From Dactylosporangium sucinum (GTDB taxonomy: Bacteria > Actinomycetota > Actinomycetes > Mycobacteriales > Micromonosporaceae), in the NCBI RefSeq assembly GCF_014647515.1, contig NZ_BMPI01000022.1, forward strand, positions 1 to 64,000: 64,000 nucleotides of DNA. Reading direction: 5' to 3'. Position numbers and translations under genes: made by a program. This document shows positions 15,882 to 26,071 of the stretch, piece after piece; within the stretch, counting starts at the first letter, position 1, and each line of letters starts with the position of its first letter. Below the pieces are notes generated by a model. That model saw nothing but the letters and a program-made list of their open reading frames with translations. It did no database searches and was not told the DNA's origin.

Positions 15882-17822
15882 ATGAACGAGCGAGACGTGC
15901 CCAGAAGGCGCGGTGACTACGACTCGTACCGCGACTCGTATTACGAGTCCGGCTACGAGGACCAGACCGGTTACATGCGCGCCGACCGTGGCGGCTCGGG
16001 CCCGCACTTCTACGACCCGGGTTCCGTGTCCCGGGGCCGCGGCCCGCTGCCCGACATCGACGACGACGCCGACTACGACGAGCCGTCGAACTGGCGCCGC
16101 CGCACGGCGATGATCGCCATCGGGGGCGGCGCGGCCGCCCTGATCGGCGGCGGCGCGTACGCCGTCACCCAGTTCTTCGGCGAGGGCACCCGCACCGAAC
16201 CCGCCGACGCCGAGGTCCCCGTCGACACCGCCGCCCCCGCCTACGTCGACCAGAACCAGAGCCTGATGAACGGCCAGGCCGGTCTCGGCGTCCGCAAGAA
16301 CACCCCGACCACCGGTACCACGTTCGGCACCCCGGCCGACGCCGCCAAGAACGCCGTCGTGGTCGGCAACACGGTGCTGCCGAAGAAGGACCCGGTCCGC
16401 CACCTCGCCAGCCGGCTCACCTTCGGGCCGAACACGAAGACCATCAACGACATCAACAAGCTCGGGATCAATGGCTGGATCGCCAAGCAGCTGAAGCCGG
16501 AGACGATCCCGCTGACCCGCGGCGAGCAGAAGGCCGACGCCGAGCTGGTCACCTGGAACATGACCTACGAGCAGCTCAAGGCGCAGCAGGGCGACCTGGA
16601 CAAGAAGGGCATCAAGGCCGACAACCAGAACGTCCAGTACGCCATCGCCAAGCAACTGTTCTCCGACCGCCAGCTGTTCGAGATGATGGTCGACTTCTTC
16701 GGCGACTATCTGCACGTCTCGGCGTTCCACGACGGCAACGAGCTGGTGCGGGCGGCCTTCGAGCGGGACGTGATCCGCAAGCACGCGCTCGGCAACTACG
16801 TCGACATGTTCATCGCGGCCAACAGCCACCCGGCGTTGCTGCGGTACCTCGACCAGCAGGCGTCGACCAAGGACCAGATCAACGAGAACCTGGCCCGCGA
16901 GAACCTCGAGCTCTACACCGTCGGCGCGTTCAACGGCTACAACGAGACCGACGTCCGGCAGGCCGCCATGCTGCAGACGGGCCGGAGCATCCGCGACGGC
17001 AAGTACGTGTACCGGCCGGAGCAGCACTACGTCGGCCCGGTGAAGATCATGGGCTTCTCGCACGCGAACCCGACCGCGGAGGGCGGCGAGGCGGTGCAGG
17101 AGGCGTACTTCCGGTACATCGCGCTGCACCCGAACACTGCGCGGTACATGGCGCAGAACCTCGCGACCCGGTTCGTCTCGGACACGCCGCCGAAGACGCT
17201 GGTCGACGCCATGGCGAAGACCTACATCGACAAGAAGAGCAACATCCCGGCCGTGCTCATGACGATGCTGACGCGCACCGAGTTCTGGGCCTCGGTCGGG
17301 CAGAAGGTCCGCCGCCCCGGCGAGTACCTCACCGCCACCTACCGGGCGCTGGAGATCAACCCGGAGGCGCCGGCCGGCTTCACGTCGCCCAACACGAACG
17401 TGAGCCCGATGGTGCAGGGCCTCGCCGACGTCATGCGGAAGCTGGAGGAGTACGGGCACGCGCCGATGGAGCTGCCGACCCCCAACGGCTACCCCGACGT
17501 GTACGTCGCGTGGACCTCGGCCGGAACCATGGTCAACCAGTGGAACGACGCCTACAACGCCGTCGTCGGCGGCCGCAAGCAGTTCACCTGGCAGAAGCCG
17601 GAGACGCTGATCGCCGCCCCGCCGGCGACCGCGGGCGCGTACCTCGATGCGCTGAGCAAGAAGCTCATCAACGTCACGCTCGATACCGCCCGCAAGACCG
17701 CGATCCTGAAGATCGCCGGCCCGAACGTCACGGCCGGCACGCCGGTCGACGCGACGTTCAACGGCGCGATCGCCGCGGTCGTGCGCGCCCTGTTCGCCAC
17801 TCCCCACCACCACCTCCGGTAG
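15882..17822 (+). CDS. DUF1800 domain membrane-anchored protein
   Basis: 646 residues. The N-terminal 70 residues are hydrophilic and rich in Tyr and Asp (DYDSYRDSYYESGYED). A membrane helix follows (AMIAIGGGAAALIGGGAYAV), then the DUF1800 domain from about residue 165 (HLASRLTFGPNTKTINDINK) to the end. DUF1800 proteins are secreted or anchored, of unknown activity, and almost always paired with a DUF1501 protein, as here (9 bp downstream, same strand). The Tyr-rich cytoplasmic head is unusual and could be a phosphorylation or assembly tail. Confidence 0.88.
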   Translation: MNERDVPRRRGDYDSYRDSYYESGYEDQTGYMRADRGGSGPHFYDPGSVSRGRGPLPDIDDDADYDEPSNWRRRTAMIAIGGGAAALIGGGAYAVTQFFGEGTRTEPADAEVPVDTAAPAYVDQNQSLMNGQAGLGVRKNTPTTGTTFGTPADAAKNAVVVGNTVLPKKDPVRHLASRLTFGPNTKTINDINKLGINGWIAKQLKPETIPLTRGEQKADAELVTWNMTYEQLKAQQGDLDKKGIKADNQNVQYAIAKQLFSDRQLFEMMVDFFGDYLHVSAFHDGNELVRAAFERDVIRKHALGNYVDMFIAANSHPALLRYLDQQASTKDQINENLARENLELYTVGAFNGYNETDVRQAAMLQTGRSIRDGKYVYRPEQHYVGPVKIMGFSHANPTAEGGEAVQEAYFRYIALHPNTARYMAQNLATRFVSDTPPKTLVDAMAKTYIDKKSNIPAVLMTMLTRTEFWASVGQKVRRPGEYLTATYRALEINPEAPAGFTSPNTNVSPMVQGLADVMRKLEEYGHAPMELPTPNGYPDVYVAWTSAGTMVNQWNDAYNAVVGGRKQFTWQKPETLIAAPPATAGAYLDALSKKLINVTLDTARKTAILKIAGPNVTAGTPVDATFNGAIAAVVRALFATPHHHLR

Positions 17823-17831
17823 GCGCAGACC

Positions 17832-19211
17832 ATGGAGAAGAACGTGCACCGTTCCCTGCATCCCGAGTGCCCTGACCTGCTCCGCCTGGGGCCGAACCGG
17901 TTCGAGGCGGCGCTGCGGGCCGAGGCCGTCGCGGTCAAGGAGGAGCAGAAGGCCGTTCGCGACCAGTACCTCGAGCTCTCCCGCCAGGAGGACGAGCAGG
18001 AAGAGGGCAAGGGCGTGACCCGCCGGCGGTTCTTCGTCGGCGCGGCGGCGACCACGACGGCGCTGGCGACCAGCCAGTTCATCACCACGCAGGCGTCGTT
18101 CGCGGCCACCCCGACCGGCACCCTGATCCACGTCTTCCTCTACGGCGGCGCCGACGGCCTGTCGCTGTTCGCGCCCATGAACGACGCGGTGCTGCAGCGC
18201 GTCCGCCCGTCGTTCACGCTGGCGGAGAACACCTCGATCCCGCTGGAGCGCGGCTTCGGCCTCAACGAGTCGTTCGCGCCGCTGAAGAAGTACCTCGACG
18301 CCGGGCAGCTCGCGTTCGTCCCCGCGGTGAGCGACCGGCGGCTCGACCGCAGCCACTTCGCGGCCACGGACATCTGCCAGCTCGGTGGCCTCCCCGCCGA
18401 GACGGGCGGCATGGGCTGGCTGACGAACCTGGCCGACAAGCTGGGCGCCGGCACGGCGTTCCGCGCGATCGGCATCGGCTCCACGCTGCCCCGCTCCCTG
18501 GTCGGCGGCGGCGGCGCCCTGGCCCTGTCGAACGTCGGCGCCCTGAACGTCAACGGCGACGGCAAGTTCAAGCAGCCGACGGTCGACGCCATCAAGACCC
18601 TCTTCACGGGCGTCAACCACCCGATCGAGAGCCCGGTCCGCGCCGGCATCGACGCGCTCACGCTGGCCCAGAAGCTGGCCCAGGAGGGCTACACGCCGGC
18701 CAACGGCGTCCGCTACACGGGCGTCGGCAACGCGTTCAAGGAGCTGGCCCAGCTGATCAAGGGCGGCGCCAACGTCCGCATCGCCACGGTCGGCATGGGC
18801 GGCTGGGACACCCACGAGGGCCAGGGCACCCGCGGCGGCTACGTGGCCCGCCACTTCGGCGAGCTGGCGTCGGGCATGGCATCGTTCTTCGACGACCTGG
18901 GCCCGGACCTGTCGTCGAACGTGACCATCATGGTGTCGAGCGAGTTCGGCCGCCGCGTGGCGGAGAACGGCAGCGGCACCGACCACGGCCACGGCGGCGG
19001 CGTGATCATCCTGTCGGGCAAGAAACTCGCCGGCAAGGTGATCGGCACCTGGAACGGCACCGGCACCCTGGTCAACGGCGACCTGCCCGAGATGAACAAC
19101 ATGTTCAGCGTGTTCGGCTCGGTGGCCCAGGGCCGCTTCGGCCTGACGAACGCCGAGGTGGGCCAGATTTTCCCCAGGCAGACCTACACCCCGCTGAAGA
19201 TCTACGCGTAG
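17832..19211 (+). CDS. DUF1501 (sulfatase-like fold) Tat-exported protein
   Basis: 459 residues. Following a cytoplasmic head of about 58 residues is a twin-arginine signal (TRRRFFVGAAATTTALATSQ) with cleavage plausible after ASFA. The body matches DUF1501, an alkaline-phosphatase-superfamily relative. Metal-site-like motifs include FLYGGADGLSLF, SDRRLDRSHF, GMGGWDTHEGQG and GTDHGHGGGVIIL. Partner of the upstream DUF1800 gene. The long leader before the Tat motif is unusual. A strong terminator follows the stop. Confidence 0.9.
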   Translation: MEKNVHRSLHPECPDLLRLGPNRFEAALRAEAVAVKEEQKAVRDQYLELSRQEDEQEEGKGVTRRRFFVGAAATTTALATSQFITTQASFAATPTGTLIHVFLYGGADGLSLFAPMNDAVLQRVRPSFTLAENTSIPLERGFGLNESFAPLKKYLDAGQLAFVPAVSDRRLDRSHFAATDICQLGGLPAETGGMGWLTNLADKLGAGTAFRAIGIGSTLPRSLVGGGGALALSNVGALNVNGDGKFKQPTVDAIKTLFTGVNHPIESPVRAGIDALTLAQKLAQEGYTPANGVRYTGVGNAFKELAQLIKGGANVRIATVGMGGWDTHEGQGTRGGYVARHFGELASGMASFFDDLGPDLSSNVTIMVSSEFGRRVAENGSGTDHGHGGGVIILSGKKLAGKVIGTWNGTGTLVNGDLPEMNNMFSVFGSVAQGRFGLTNAEVGQIFPRQTYTPLKIYA

Positions 19212-19228
19212 CTCCACCTACGCGTCCA

Positions 19229-19259
19229 GAGGGCGGCCCCGGTCCCGGGGGCCGCCCTC
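19229..19259 (+). terminator. Rho-independent-type terminator after the DUF1501 gene
   Basis: A perfect 12-bp stem (GAGGGCGGCCCC, 19229-19240, with 19248-19259) and a 7-nt loop lie 18 bp after the stop, followed by GCTACTTT. The T-run is weak, as is usual in such GC-rich genomes. Confidence 0.8.
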
Positions 19260-19289
19260 GCTACTTTGGATGCCCCCTCGCCGCGCTCC

Positions 19290-19390
19290 CATGATCGTGG
19301 GAACCATCTGGTCGCCCCCAACACAAGTTGACCGTGGAGGCTGCCCTGGCGACAAAACCTTCCGCGGTCAACTCCACGCCACGGTCAACT
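19290..19390. repeat. Degenerate palindromic elements, families A and B
   Basis: CATGATCGTGGGAACCATCT at 19290 matches one arm of the element at 61435-61493 (family B). Directly after it, AGTTGACCGTGG (19326-19337) pairs with its exact complement at 19379-19390 (family A core, T-to-G variant), and a further GCGGTCAACTC copy lies between. The region has no supportable gene. Confidence 0.6.
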
Positions 19391-19562
19391 CGACGACCGA
19401 CTCCACCACGCGGCGCGCGGACGCCGCGGTCACCCAGCCGCCTCGTGCAGCGGTAGGGTGCGGTCCGATTACTCACCGTCAGGGGCGTGCGGGTGACGGT
19501 GGGTGGCCGCGGGGCGCGTGAGGGGCGACACGCAAGAGGGACATCGACTCGGGCCCTGGTCG

Positions 19563-19790
19563 AGTTGACCTTGGTAACTTACGGTCGCCGGGACGACGAA
19601 AAGCCACCAAGGTCAACTTCGAACCCGCACCGCGGCCGCCAGGCCGCGGGTCCCCAGGACGACGGAACGCCATCAAGGTCAAGTTTGGGTGCGCACCGCG
19701 GCCGCCGCGGGCGTCGGTGCGCGGCCGGCAGGCCGCGGGTCCTCGGGACGCTGGAACGTCACCAAGGTCAACTTTGGGTGCGCACCGCGG
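19563..19790. repeat. Tandem degenerate family A palindrome array
   Basis: AGTTGACCTTGGT (19563-19575) pairs with its exact complement at 19606-19618. The motif CACCAAGGTCAACTT with trailing GGGTGCGCACCGCGGC is then repeated in degenerate form near 19606, 19674 and 19762, with GC-rich GGCCGCGGGTCC segments between. It fills most of the gap between the DUF1501 and acs genes. A separate hairpin, CTCACCGTCA with its near complement, sits at 19472-19503. Confidence 0.75.
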
Positions 19791-19954
19791 CTGGGCGCGG
19801 GCGTCGGGCGCGGCCGGCAGGACGCGGGTCCTTGGGGCGACGGCGATGGCAGCGTGCGTGAGGGCGCGACGGATGTCGCGCCCTCACGAGCGGTGTCTGG
19901 CGGGAGCGACGGTCGTGCCTTCTACGGGCCCGAGTCATCGCTCCCTTGGGGGTT

Positions 19955-21919
<1,965 letters not shown>

Positions 21920-22065
21920 CGGTGATGGCTCCTCGAGGTGGTCCAGGTCTCGCAAGCAGGCTAGTTCGGGGGTGTGACAAGAAGCGAGGCTTCTGCGCTG
22001 AGCGGCTGCTGTGAAGCGCCGGGTTTCTCTAAACCTTGTTTACATTAGCGGCACGATACCGTCTG

Positions 22066-22812
22066 GTGGTGCCGACAGACCCGCTTGCCCCGCTGCTCGA
22101 CCTCGCCGACGTGGCGCCCGCCTTCGACCAGGCCCGGGCCGCGGTCGACGCCGCCATGCGCAACCGTGCGCTGCGCCGGTCGGGCGGGCCCGTGGCCGCC
22201 GAGGTCGCGCTGCGCACCTCGGTCGCCAGCGCCGCGCTCGACACGCACGGGTTCGACCTGGAGGGCGTCCGGGCCGGCGTGGTCACCGACCCGGTGGTGC
22301 ACGGCGCGCTGCGCGCCACCGCCGCCCTCGACGGGCTGACGGCCACCTGGGGGCGAGCCCCCCGGCAGGTGCTGGCCAAGCTGCACACGCTCGTCGCTCG
22401 GGACGTGGTGCCGGCCGCCGACCTGGGCCGTCCGGTGGACCCGCAGGCGGTGCCGCGGCTCGACGCGCTGGCGGCGCTGATCACGGGCGGCACGGACGTT
22501 CCCGTGCTGCTGCAGGCGGCGGTGGTCCACGCGGAGCTGCTGGCCCTGAAGTCCTTCGCGGGGCCGAATGGGGTCGTGGCCCGGGCCGCGGGACGGCTGG
22601 TCCTGATCGCCGGCGGGCTGGACCCGCGGGGGCTGCTCGCCATGGACGTGGGGCACCGCAGCCGGGAGCCGGAGTACGTGGGGTCGGCCAACGCATACGC
22701 GACGGGCACGCCGGACGGGGTGCGGTCCTGGCTGCGCCACTACGCGGCGGCGGTCGAGCGGGCGGCGGAGGAGCTGACCGAGATCTGCGAGACGGCCGCG
22801 GACCGGGGGTAG
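22066..22812 (+). CDS. Degenerate Fic-domain protein
   Basis: About 248 residues. The segment VVHAELLALKSFAGPNGVVA with the following RAAGRLVL (nt about 22522-22608) aligns with the Fic core HPF-x-(D/E)GNGR-x2-R. However, the catalytic His is replaced (Lys-Ser-Phe) and the GNGR loop reads GPNGVV. The rest is helical. Fic enzymes transfer AMP or other groups to proteins; this one is probably not a normal AMP transferase. The start is uncertain (GTG at 22066 or 22069; no clear ribosome-binding site; TACATT about 20 bp upstream may be a -10 element). Such proteins recur beside acs in actinobacteria. Confidence 0.7.
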   Translation: MVPTDPLAPLLDLADVAPAFDQARAAVDAAMRNRALRRSGGPVAAEVALRTSVASAALDTHGFDLEGVRAGVVTDPVVHGALRATAALDGLTATWGRAPRQVLAKLHTLVARDVVPAADLGRPVDPQAVPRLDALAALITGGTDVPVLLQAAVVHAELLALKSFAGPNGVVARAAGRLVLIAGGLDPRGLLAMDVGHRSREPEYVGSANAYATGTPDGVRSWLRHYAAAVERAAEELTEICETAADRG

Positions 22813-22840
22813 TGCTACCGCGGCCGCCTCGCAGGCCGGA

Positions 22841-23146
22841 CTAGGCGTTCTGCTGCGCCTTCGACTGCCGGATCGTCTGGATCAGCAGCAGGATCGGGGC
22901 GATGAAGGCGTAGAAGAAGATCTGCACCGTGCCGCCGTCGAAGATGAAGAGCAGGTAGAACGCGTACCCGAGGAACCCGACGCCGAACAGGCCGTTGAGG
23001 ATCCGCAGGCCGGTCGAGACCTTCAGGAACGGCTGCACGGCCAGGACCAGCAGGAACGCCCCACTGATGCCGAGTGCCGCGATGTAGCCGAAGAACATGC
23101 CGTCGCTCATCTCGGACACGGCGAGCACGTCTGTCGCGGTGATCAT
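22841..23146 (-). CDS. Small three-helix membrane protein, unknown
   Basis: 101 residues with three hydrophobic helices (YIAALGISGAFLLVLAVQPF; ILNGLFGVGFLGYAFYLLF; IFFYAFIAPILLLIQTI) and a short charged tail. The ATG at 23146 has GGAGG about 9 nt upstream; the frame extends further but without a ribosome-binding site. No recognised family. It stands alone, convergent with the Fic-like gene. Confidence 0.7.
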   Translation of the reverse strand: MITATDVLAVSEMSDGMFFGYIAALGISGAFLLVLAVQPFLKVSTGLRILNGLFGVGFLGYAFYLLFIFDGGTVQIFFYAFIAPILLLIQTIRQSKAQQNA

Positions 23147-23480
23147 GGAACTTGCCTCCGGGGTGGAGAAAAGGGGGTATGGCCGCGACAGCCTAGAACC
23201 TTTCCCCAGCTCCGTGTGTCCCTCCGAGGCCCGCACACAGTGAACGGCGCCTCATGCTCCAGGAGGCGCCGTCACACACGTCCGGCCGGGTTACCAAGCG
23301 TGCACTCAATATCCGTTCGCAGCGGTCCTTGCGAAGCCGCTGCAACGCGCCATCCGCGGCTGATCGCTCGTGGGTGCCCGGCGGCCGTGCACGAGATCCT
23401 CTCGTGACCCCGCACTTCCTTTTCTACGCCGCCCGCTCCATGAGCGGAACCCCTGACCAGGAGATTGTGACTGGTGGGGC
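23147..23480. other. Intergenic region with a GC-rich hairpin
   Basis: A 334-bp gap between two leftward genes. It contains a perfect 10-bp stem, ACGGCGCCTC (23244-23253) with GAGGCGCCGT (23263-23272), and a 9-nt loop. This could be the terminator of the HAD gene upstream on the minus strand, though it lies about 210 bp past that stop. I see no credible gene in the rest. Confidence 0.5.
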
Positions 23481-24302
23481 CTACGTGGCCGGCGCGGCGG
23501 CGAGCCGCGCGCGGCGCTGCCTGCTGCGGCTCCACATCGCGAGGCCGATCGCCAGCGCGGCGCCGATGCCGATCGCGGCGGCCGCCACCGGCACGGCCGG
23601 GCGGTCGCGCAGCCGCTTGCTCAGCGGGATCGGGTGGCGGAACTCCAGCATCGGCCAGCCGCGCTCCACGGCGATCTTGCGCAGCCCGCGGTCGGGGTTC
23701 ACCGCGGTCGGGTGCCCGACCAGGCTGAGCAGGCCGGCGTCGGTCACCGAGTCGGAATACGCGAAGCAGGTGGACAGGTCGTAGTCCCGCTCGGTGGCCA
23801 ACTCCTTGACGGCGACCACCTTGTTGGGCCCGGCGGCGTAGAAGTCGATCTCGCCCGTGTAGCGGCCGTCCTCTCCGACGTTCATCCGGGTCGCGATGAC
23901 GTCGGAGATGCCGAGCAGCTCGCCGATAGGTCGGACCATCTCGTCGCCGGAGGTCGACACCAGCACGATGTCGCGGCCGGCCGAGCGGTGCTCGGCGATC
24001 AGGGCCGCCGCCTCGGCGTAGACATACGGGTTGATGAGCTCGTCGAGCGTCTCGCGGACGATCTGGCGCACCTGCTCGGCCCGCCAGCCCTTGACCAGCG
24101 CGGCCAGGTAGTCCCTGGTCTTGGTCATGGTCTGCTCGTCGGAGCCGCCGCCGACCCGGAAGATCAGCTGGGCGTAGGCACCCTTGATGACGTCGCGGCG
24201 GCTGATCAGCCCGTCGCGGTAGAACGGTCGACCGAAGGCCAAGGCGCTTGACTTGGCGATCACCGTTTTGTCCAGGTCGAAAAACGCGGCGCTACGCCCC
24301 AC
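23481..24302 (-). CDS. HAD-IB family phosphatase (SerB-like), membrane-tailed
   Basis: About 273 residues from the GTG at 24302; an ATG 93 bp upstream is possible but adds a non-conserved leader. Motif I is FFDLDKTVI, motif II is VLVSTSGDE, and motifs III/IV are KVVAVKELA and CFAYSDSVTDAGLL. The C-terminus carries a hydrophobic segment (AVPVAAAAIGIGAALAIGLAMW) and basic tail, so the enzyme is likely membrane-tethered. This corresponds to the mycobacterial gene next to ssd and the 6C RNA (Rv3661 position). Substrate unknown; phosphoserine-like or lysophospholipid phosphate esters are family options. Confidence 0.88.
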   Translation of the reverse strand: MGRSAAFFDLDKTVIAKSSALAFGRPFYRDGLISRRDVIKGAYAQLIFRVGGGSDEQTMTKTRDYLAALVKGWRAEQVRQIVRETLDELINPYVYAEAAALIAEHRSAGRDIVLVSTSGDEMVRPIGELLGISDVIATRMNVGEDGRYTGEIDFYAAGPNKVVAVKELATERDYDLSTCFAYSDSVTDAGLLSLVGHPTAVNPDRGLRKIAVERGWPMLEFRHPIPLSKRLRDRPAVPVAAAAIGIGAALAIGLAMWSRSRQRRARLAAAPAT

Positions 24303-24559
24303 GGCGGGCAAGTGTAGCGTTGCATGGCATGCTGTGGCGGCCGGACTTGCCGGAGCCCGTTGCGGATCACGCTCGGCTCGCGTGCGCTCACGCATGCGCT
24401 ACCCTCAACTGAAATATTGATTGGTGTTCCGGGCGTGTTGCGAGCCCGTCCTACTCGACGTATGTGGGTCGACTCAGGCATGCTTATGTTTGCGACGAGG
24501 TTTCATGTCCGCAGACATCGACCCGTTATTGACCCTCGGCGGTTGCACCCCCCGTGACC

Positions 24560-24640
24560 GCTGAGTGGGTTCGGCTCGACCCCCCCGGAGCCGAACCCCC
24601 GGCGACCCCCGTCACCCCCCGGCGGGGGTCGTCCCCTCTG
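24560..24640 (+). ncRNA. 6C RNA (B11-like small RNA)
   Basis: Two consecutive stem-loops with C-run loops, the definition of the actinobacterial 6C motif. The first has an 11-bp stem (24567-24577 with 24588-24598) and seven Cs in the loop. The second has a stem of about 11 bp (24601-24611 with 24623-24633) and six Cs in the loop. It lies between a HAD phosphatase and ssd, exactly as B11/6C does in mycobacteria, where it regulates mRNAs by pairing through its C-rich loops. The strand is the one showing C-rich loops, the same as ssd. Confidence 0.9.
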
Positions 24641-24921
24641 TACCGTCAGATGCCACTTCGGCGCAGGTCCGAGCATTTCTGCCATATGGCAATCCGGATT
24701 ATGGCAGCCCGCTTTCGGCGACTTACGGGTATTGACGAACGATGCTTTGTTGAGCGCTCACGAAATTTCCACATTGGCCGGTTTCGGGCCGTCCTCCGCG
24801 CGCTCCGGAGCGCTCCCGGCCGACGACCACGGCCCGCAACCGTCCTCTCGACGCATCGGCGTCGGACGTCGGACGGCTGGGCCAAGATTTTTTTCGGGGA
24901 CCTGGCGCCTGCTTTGTCCAA

Positions 24922-24950
24922 TTGACAGGGGTTTGTACGGCCGGACATAG
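24922..24950 (+). promoter_or_regulatory. Likely promoter of the ssd-tad operon
   Basis: A perfect -35 box TTGACA (24922-24927) is followed after 17-18 bp by ACATAGC (24945-24951), an acceptable actinobacterial -10. It is the only consensus-like element in the AT-richer gap between the 6C RNA and ssd; the rest of that gap (24641-24921) holds no gene I can support. Confidence 0.5.
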
Positions 24951-25054
24951 CAGATCGGCACCGGGCGAACCGGGTTGTCCACAACCGGACCCTTATCCAC
25001 AGAATGCGGGCCGCGGCCCGGAAACGGGGGCGCCGGCGCGGCCAGAGTGTCCGG

Positions 25055-26071
25055 GTGCATCGACCACTGCTCGTCACCGACGACCATGAGCTGCTCGACG
25101 ACGTGCTCGGCATCGCCGCCGAGCTCCCGCTCGACCTCGACGTGGAGACCGGCCCGGAGCGGGCCCGCGGCCGGTTCGCCTCGGCGCCCATCGTCCTGAT
25201 CGGCGACGCCGTCGCCCCCGCCTGCGTGCGCGCGGGCCTGCCCCGCCGCGCCGGGGTCCTGCTGCTGACCCGAGGGCACGTCGCCGACCGGGTCCGGGTC
25301 CTCGCCGAGGCCGTGGGCGCCGACCACATCGTCCCGATCCCCGACGGTGCCGGCCTGCTGCTCGACCGCCTCGCCGGACTGGTCGACGCCCAGCGCGGGC
25401 GCATCCTCGCCGTCCTCGGCGGGCGCGGCGGCGCCGGGGCCAGCATCCTGGCGGCCGGGCTCGCGGTCACGGCCGGCGACGCCGGCCTGCGCTCGCTGCT
25501 CGTCGACGCCGATCCGCTCGGCGGCGGCGTCGACCTGGCCCTGGGCTGGGACGACGTGAGCGGCCTCCGGCTCGGCGACGGGCTGCCCGGCCGCGGCGCG
25601 GTCGGCGTGCTGTCCTGCGACCGGGCCGCGCCCGGCACCGGCCTGACCAGCGACGCGATGGTCGCCGCGCTCGACATCGGCAGCCGCGCCCGCGACCTGG
25701 TGGTCGCCGACCTGCCCCGGCGCCTCGACGACGCCGCGGTGCTCGCGCTGCGGGCCGCCGACCGGGTGCTGCTGGTCGTGCCGGCCGAGCTGCGCGCCTG
25801 CGTCGCCGCCTCGCGGGTGGCGGCGACCGTCGCCCCGCACACCGACGCCCTGCAGCTGGTCGTCCGGCACCCCGCCCCGGGCGGGCTGCGCACCCGCCAG
25901 ATCGCCCAGTCCCTCGGCCTGCCGGTGGCGGGCACCCTGCGGGCCGAGCCCGACCTGCCCCGGCGCCTCGAGCTCGGCGACCCGCCGACGGGCACCGGCC
26001 GCGGCCCGCTCGCCGCCCTGTGCCGCCGCATCCTCGACGACCTCGGCCTGGCGACGGGGGTGGCGGCGTGA
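25055..26071 (+). CDS. ssd: Septum-site-determining protein Ssd / CpaE-like ATPase
   Basis: About 338 residues from the GTG at 25055 (an ATG at 25004 would add a basic, non-conserved leader). The N-terminal half is receiver-like without a clear phosphorylation site. The C-terminal half is a MinD/ParA-type ATPase with a deviant Walker A, GGRGGAGASILAAGLA, and LLVDADPLGGGVDLALG. In mycobacteria Ssd (Rv3660c) affects septation; in tad systems CpaE positions the pilus machinery. First gene of the tad operon, overlapping tadA by 4 bp. Confidence 0.88.
   Translation: MHRPLLVTDDHELLDDVLGIAAELPLDLDVETGPERARGRFASAPIVLIGDAVAPACVRAGLPRRAGVLLLTRGHVADRVRVLAEAVGADHIVPIPDGAGLLLDRLAGLVDAQRGRILAVLGGRGGAGASILAAGLAVTAGDAGLRSLLVDADPLGGGVDLALGWDDVSGLRLGDGLPGRGAVGVLSCDRAAPGTGLTSDAMVAALDIGSRARDLVVADLPRRLDDAAVLALRAADRVLLVVPAELRACVAASRVAATVAPHTDALQLVVRHPAPGGLRTRQIAQSLGLPVAGTLRAEPDLPRRLELGDPPTGTGRGPLAALCRRILDDLGLATGVAA

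Noticed and set aside
15825..19217. A 1130-codon minus-strand open frame
   Set aside because: It spans two well-supported plus-strand genes (DUF1800 and DUF1501), lacks any recognisable motif and has low-complexity Val/Leu/Gly/Asp composition typical of a shadow frame.
19563..19790. Possible CRISPR array in the repeat block
   Set aside because: Units are degenerate, spacers are not of constant length and resemble each other, and no cas genes are nearby; the units are palindromic elements.
24732..24950. 72-codon plus-strand frame before ssd
   Set aside because: No ribosome-binding site or recognisable sequence, and it runs across the promoter-like TTGACA element.
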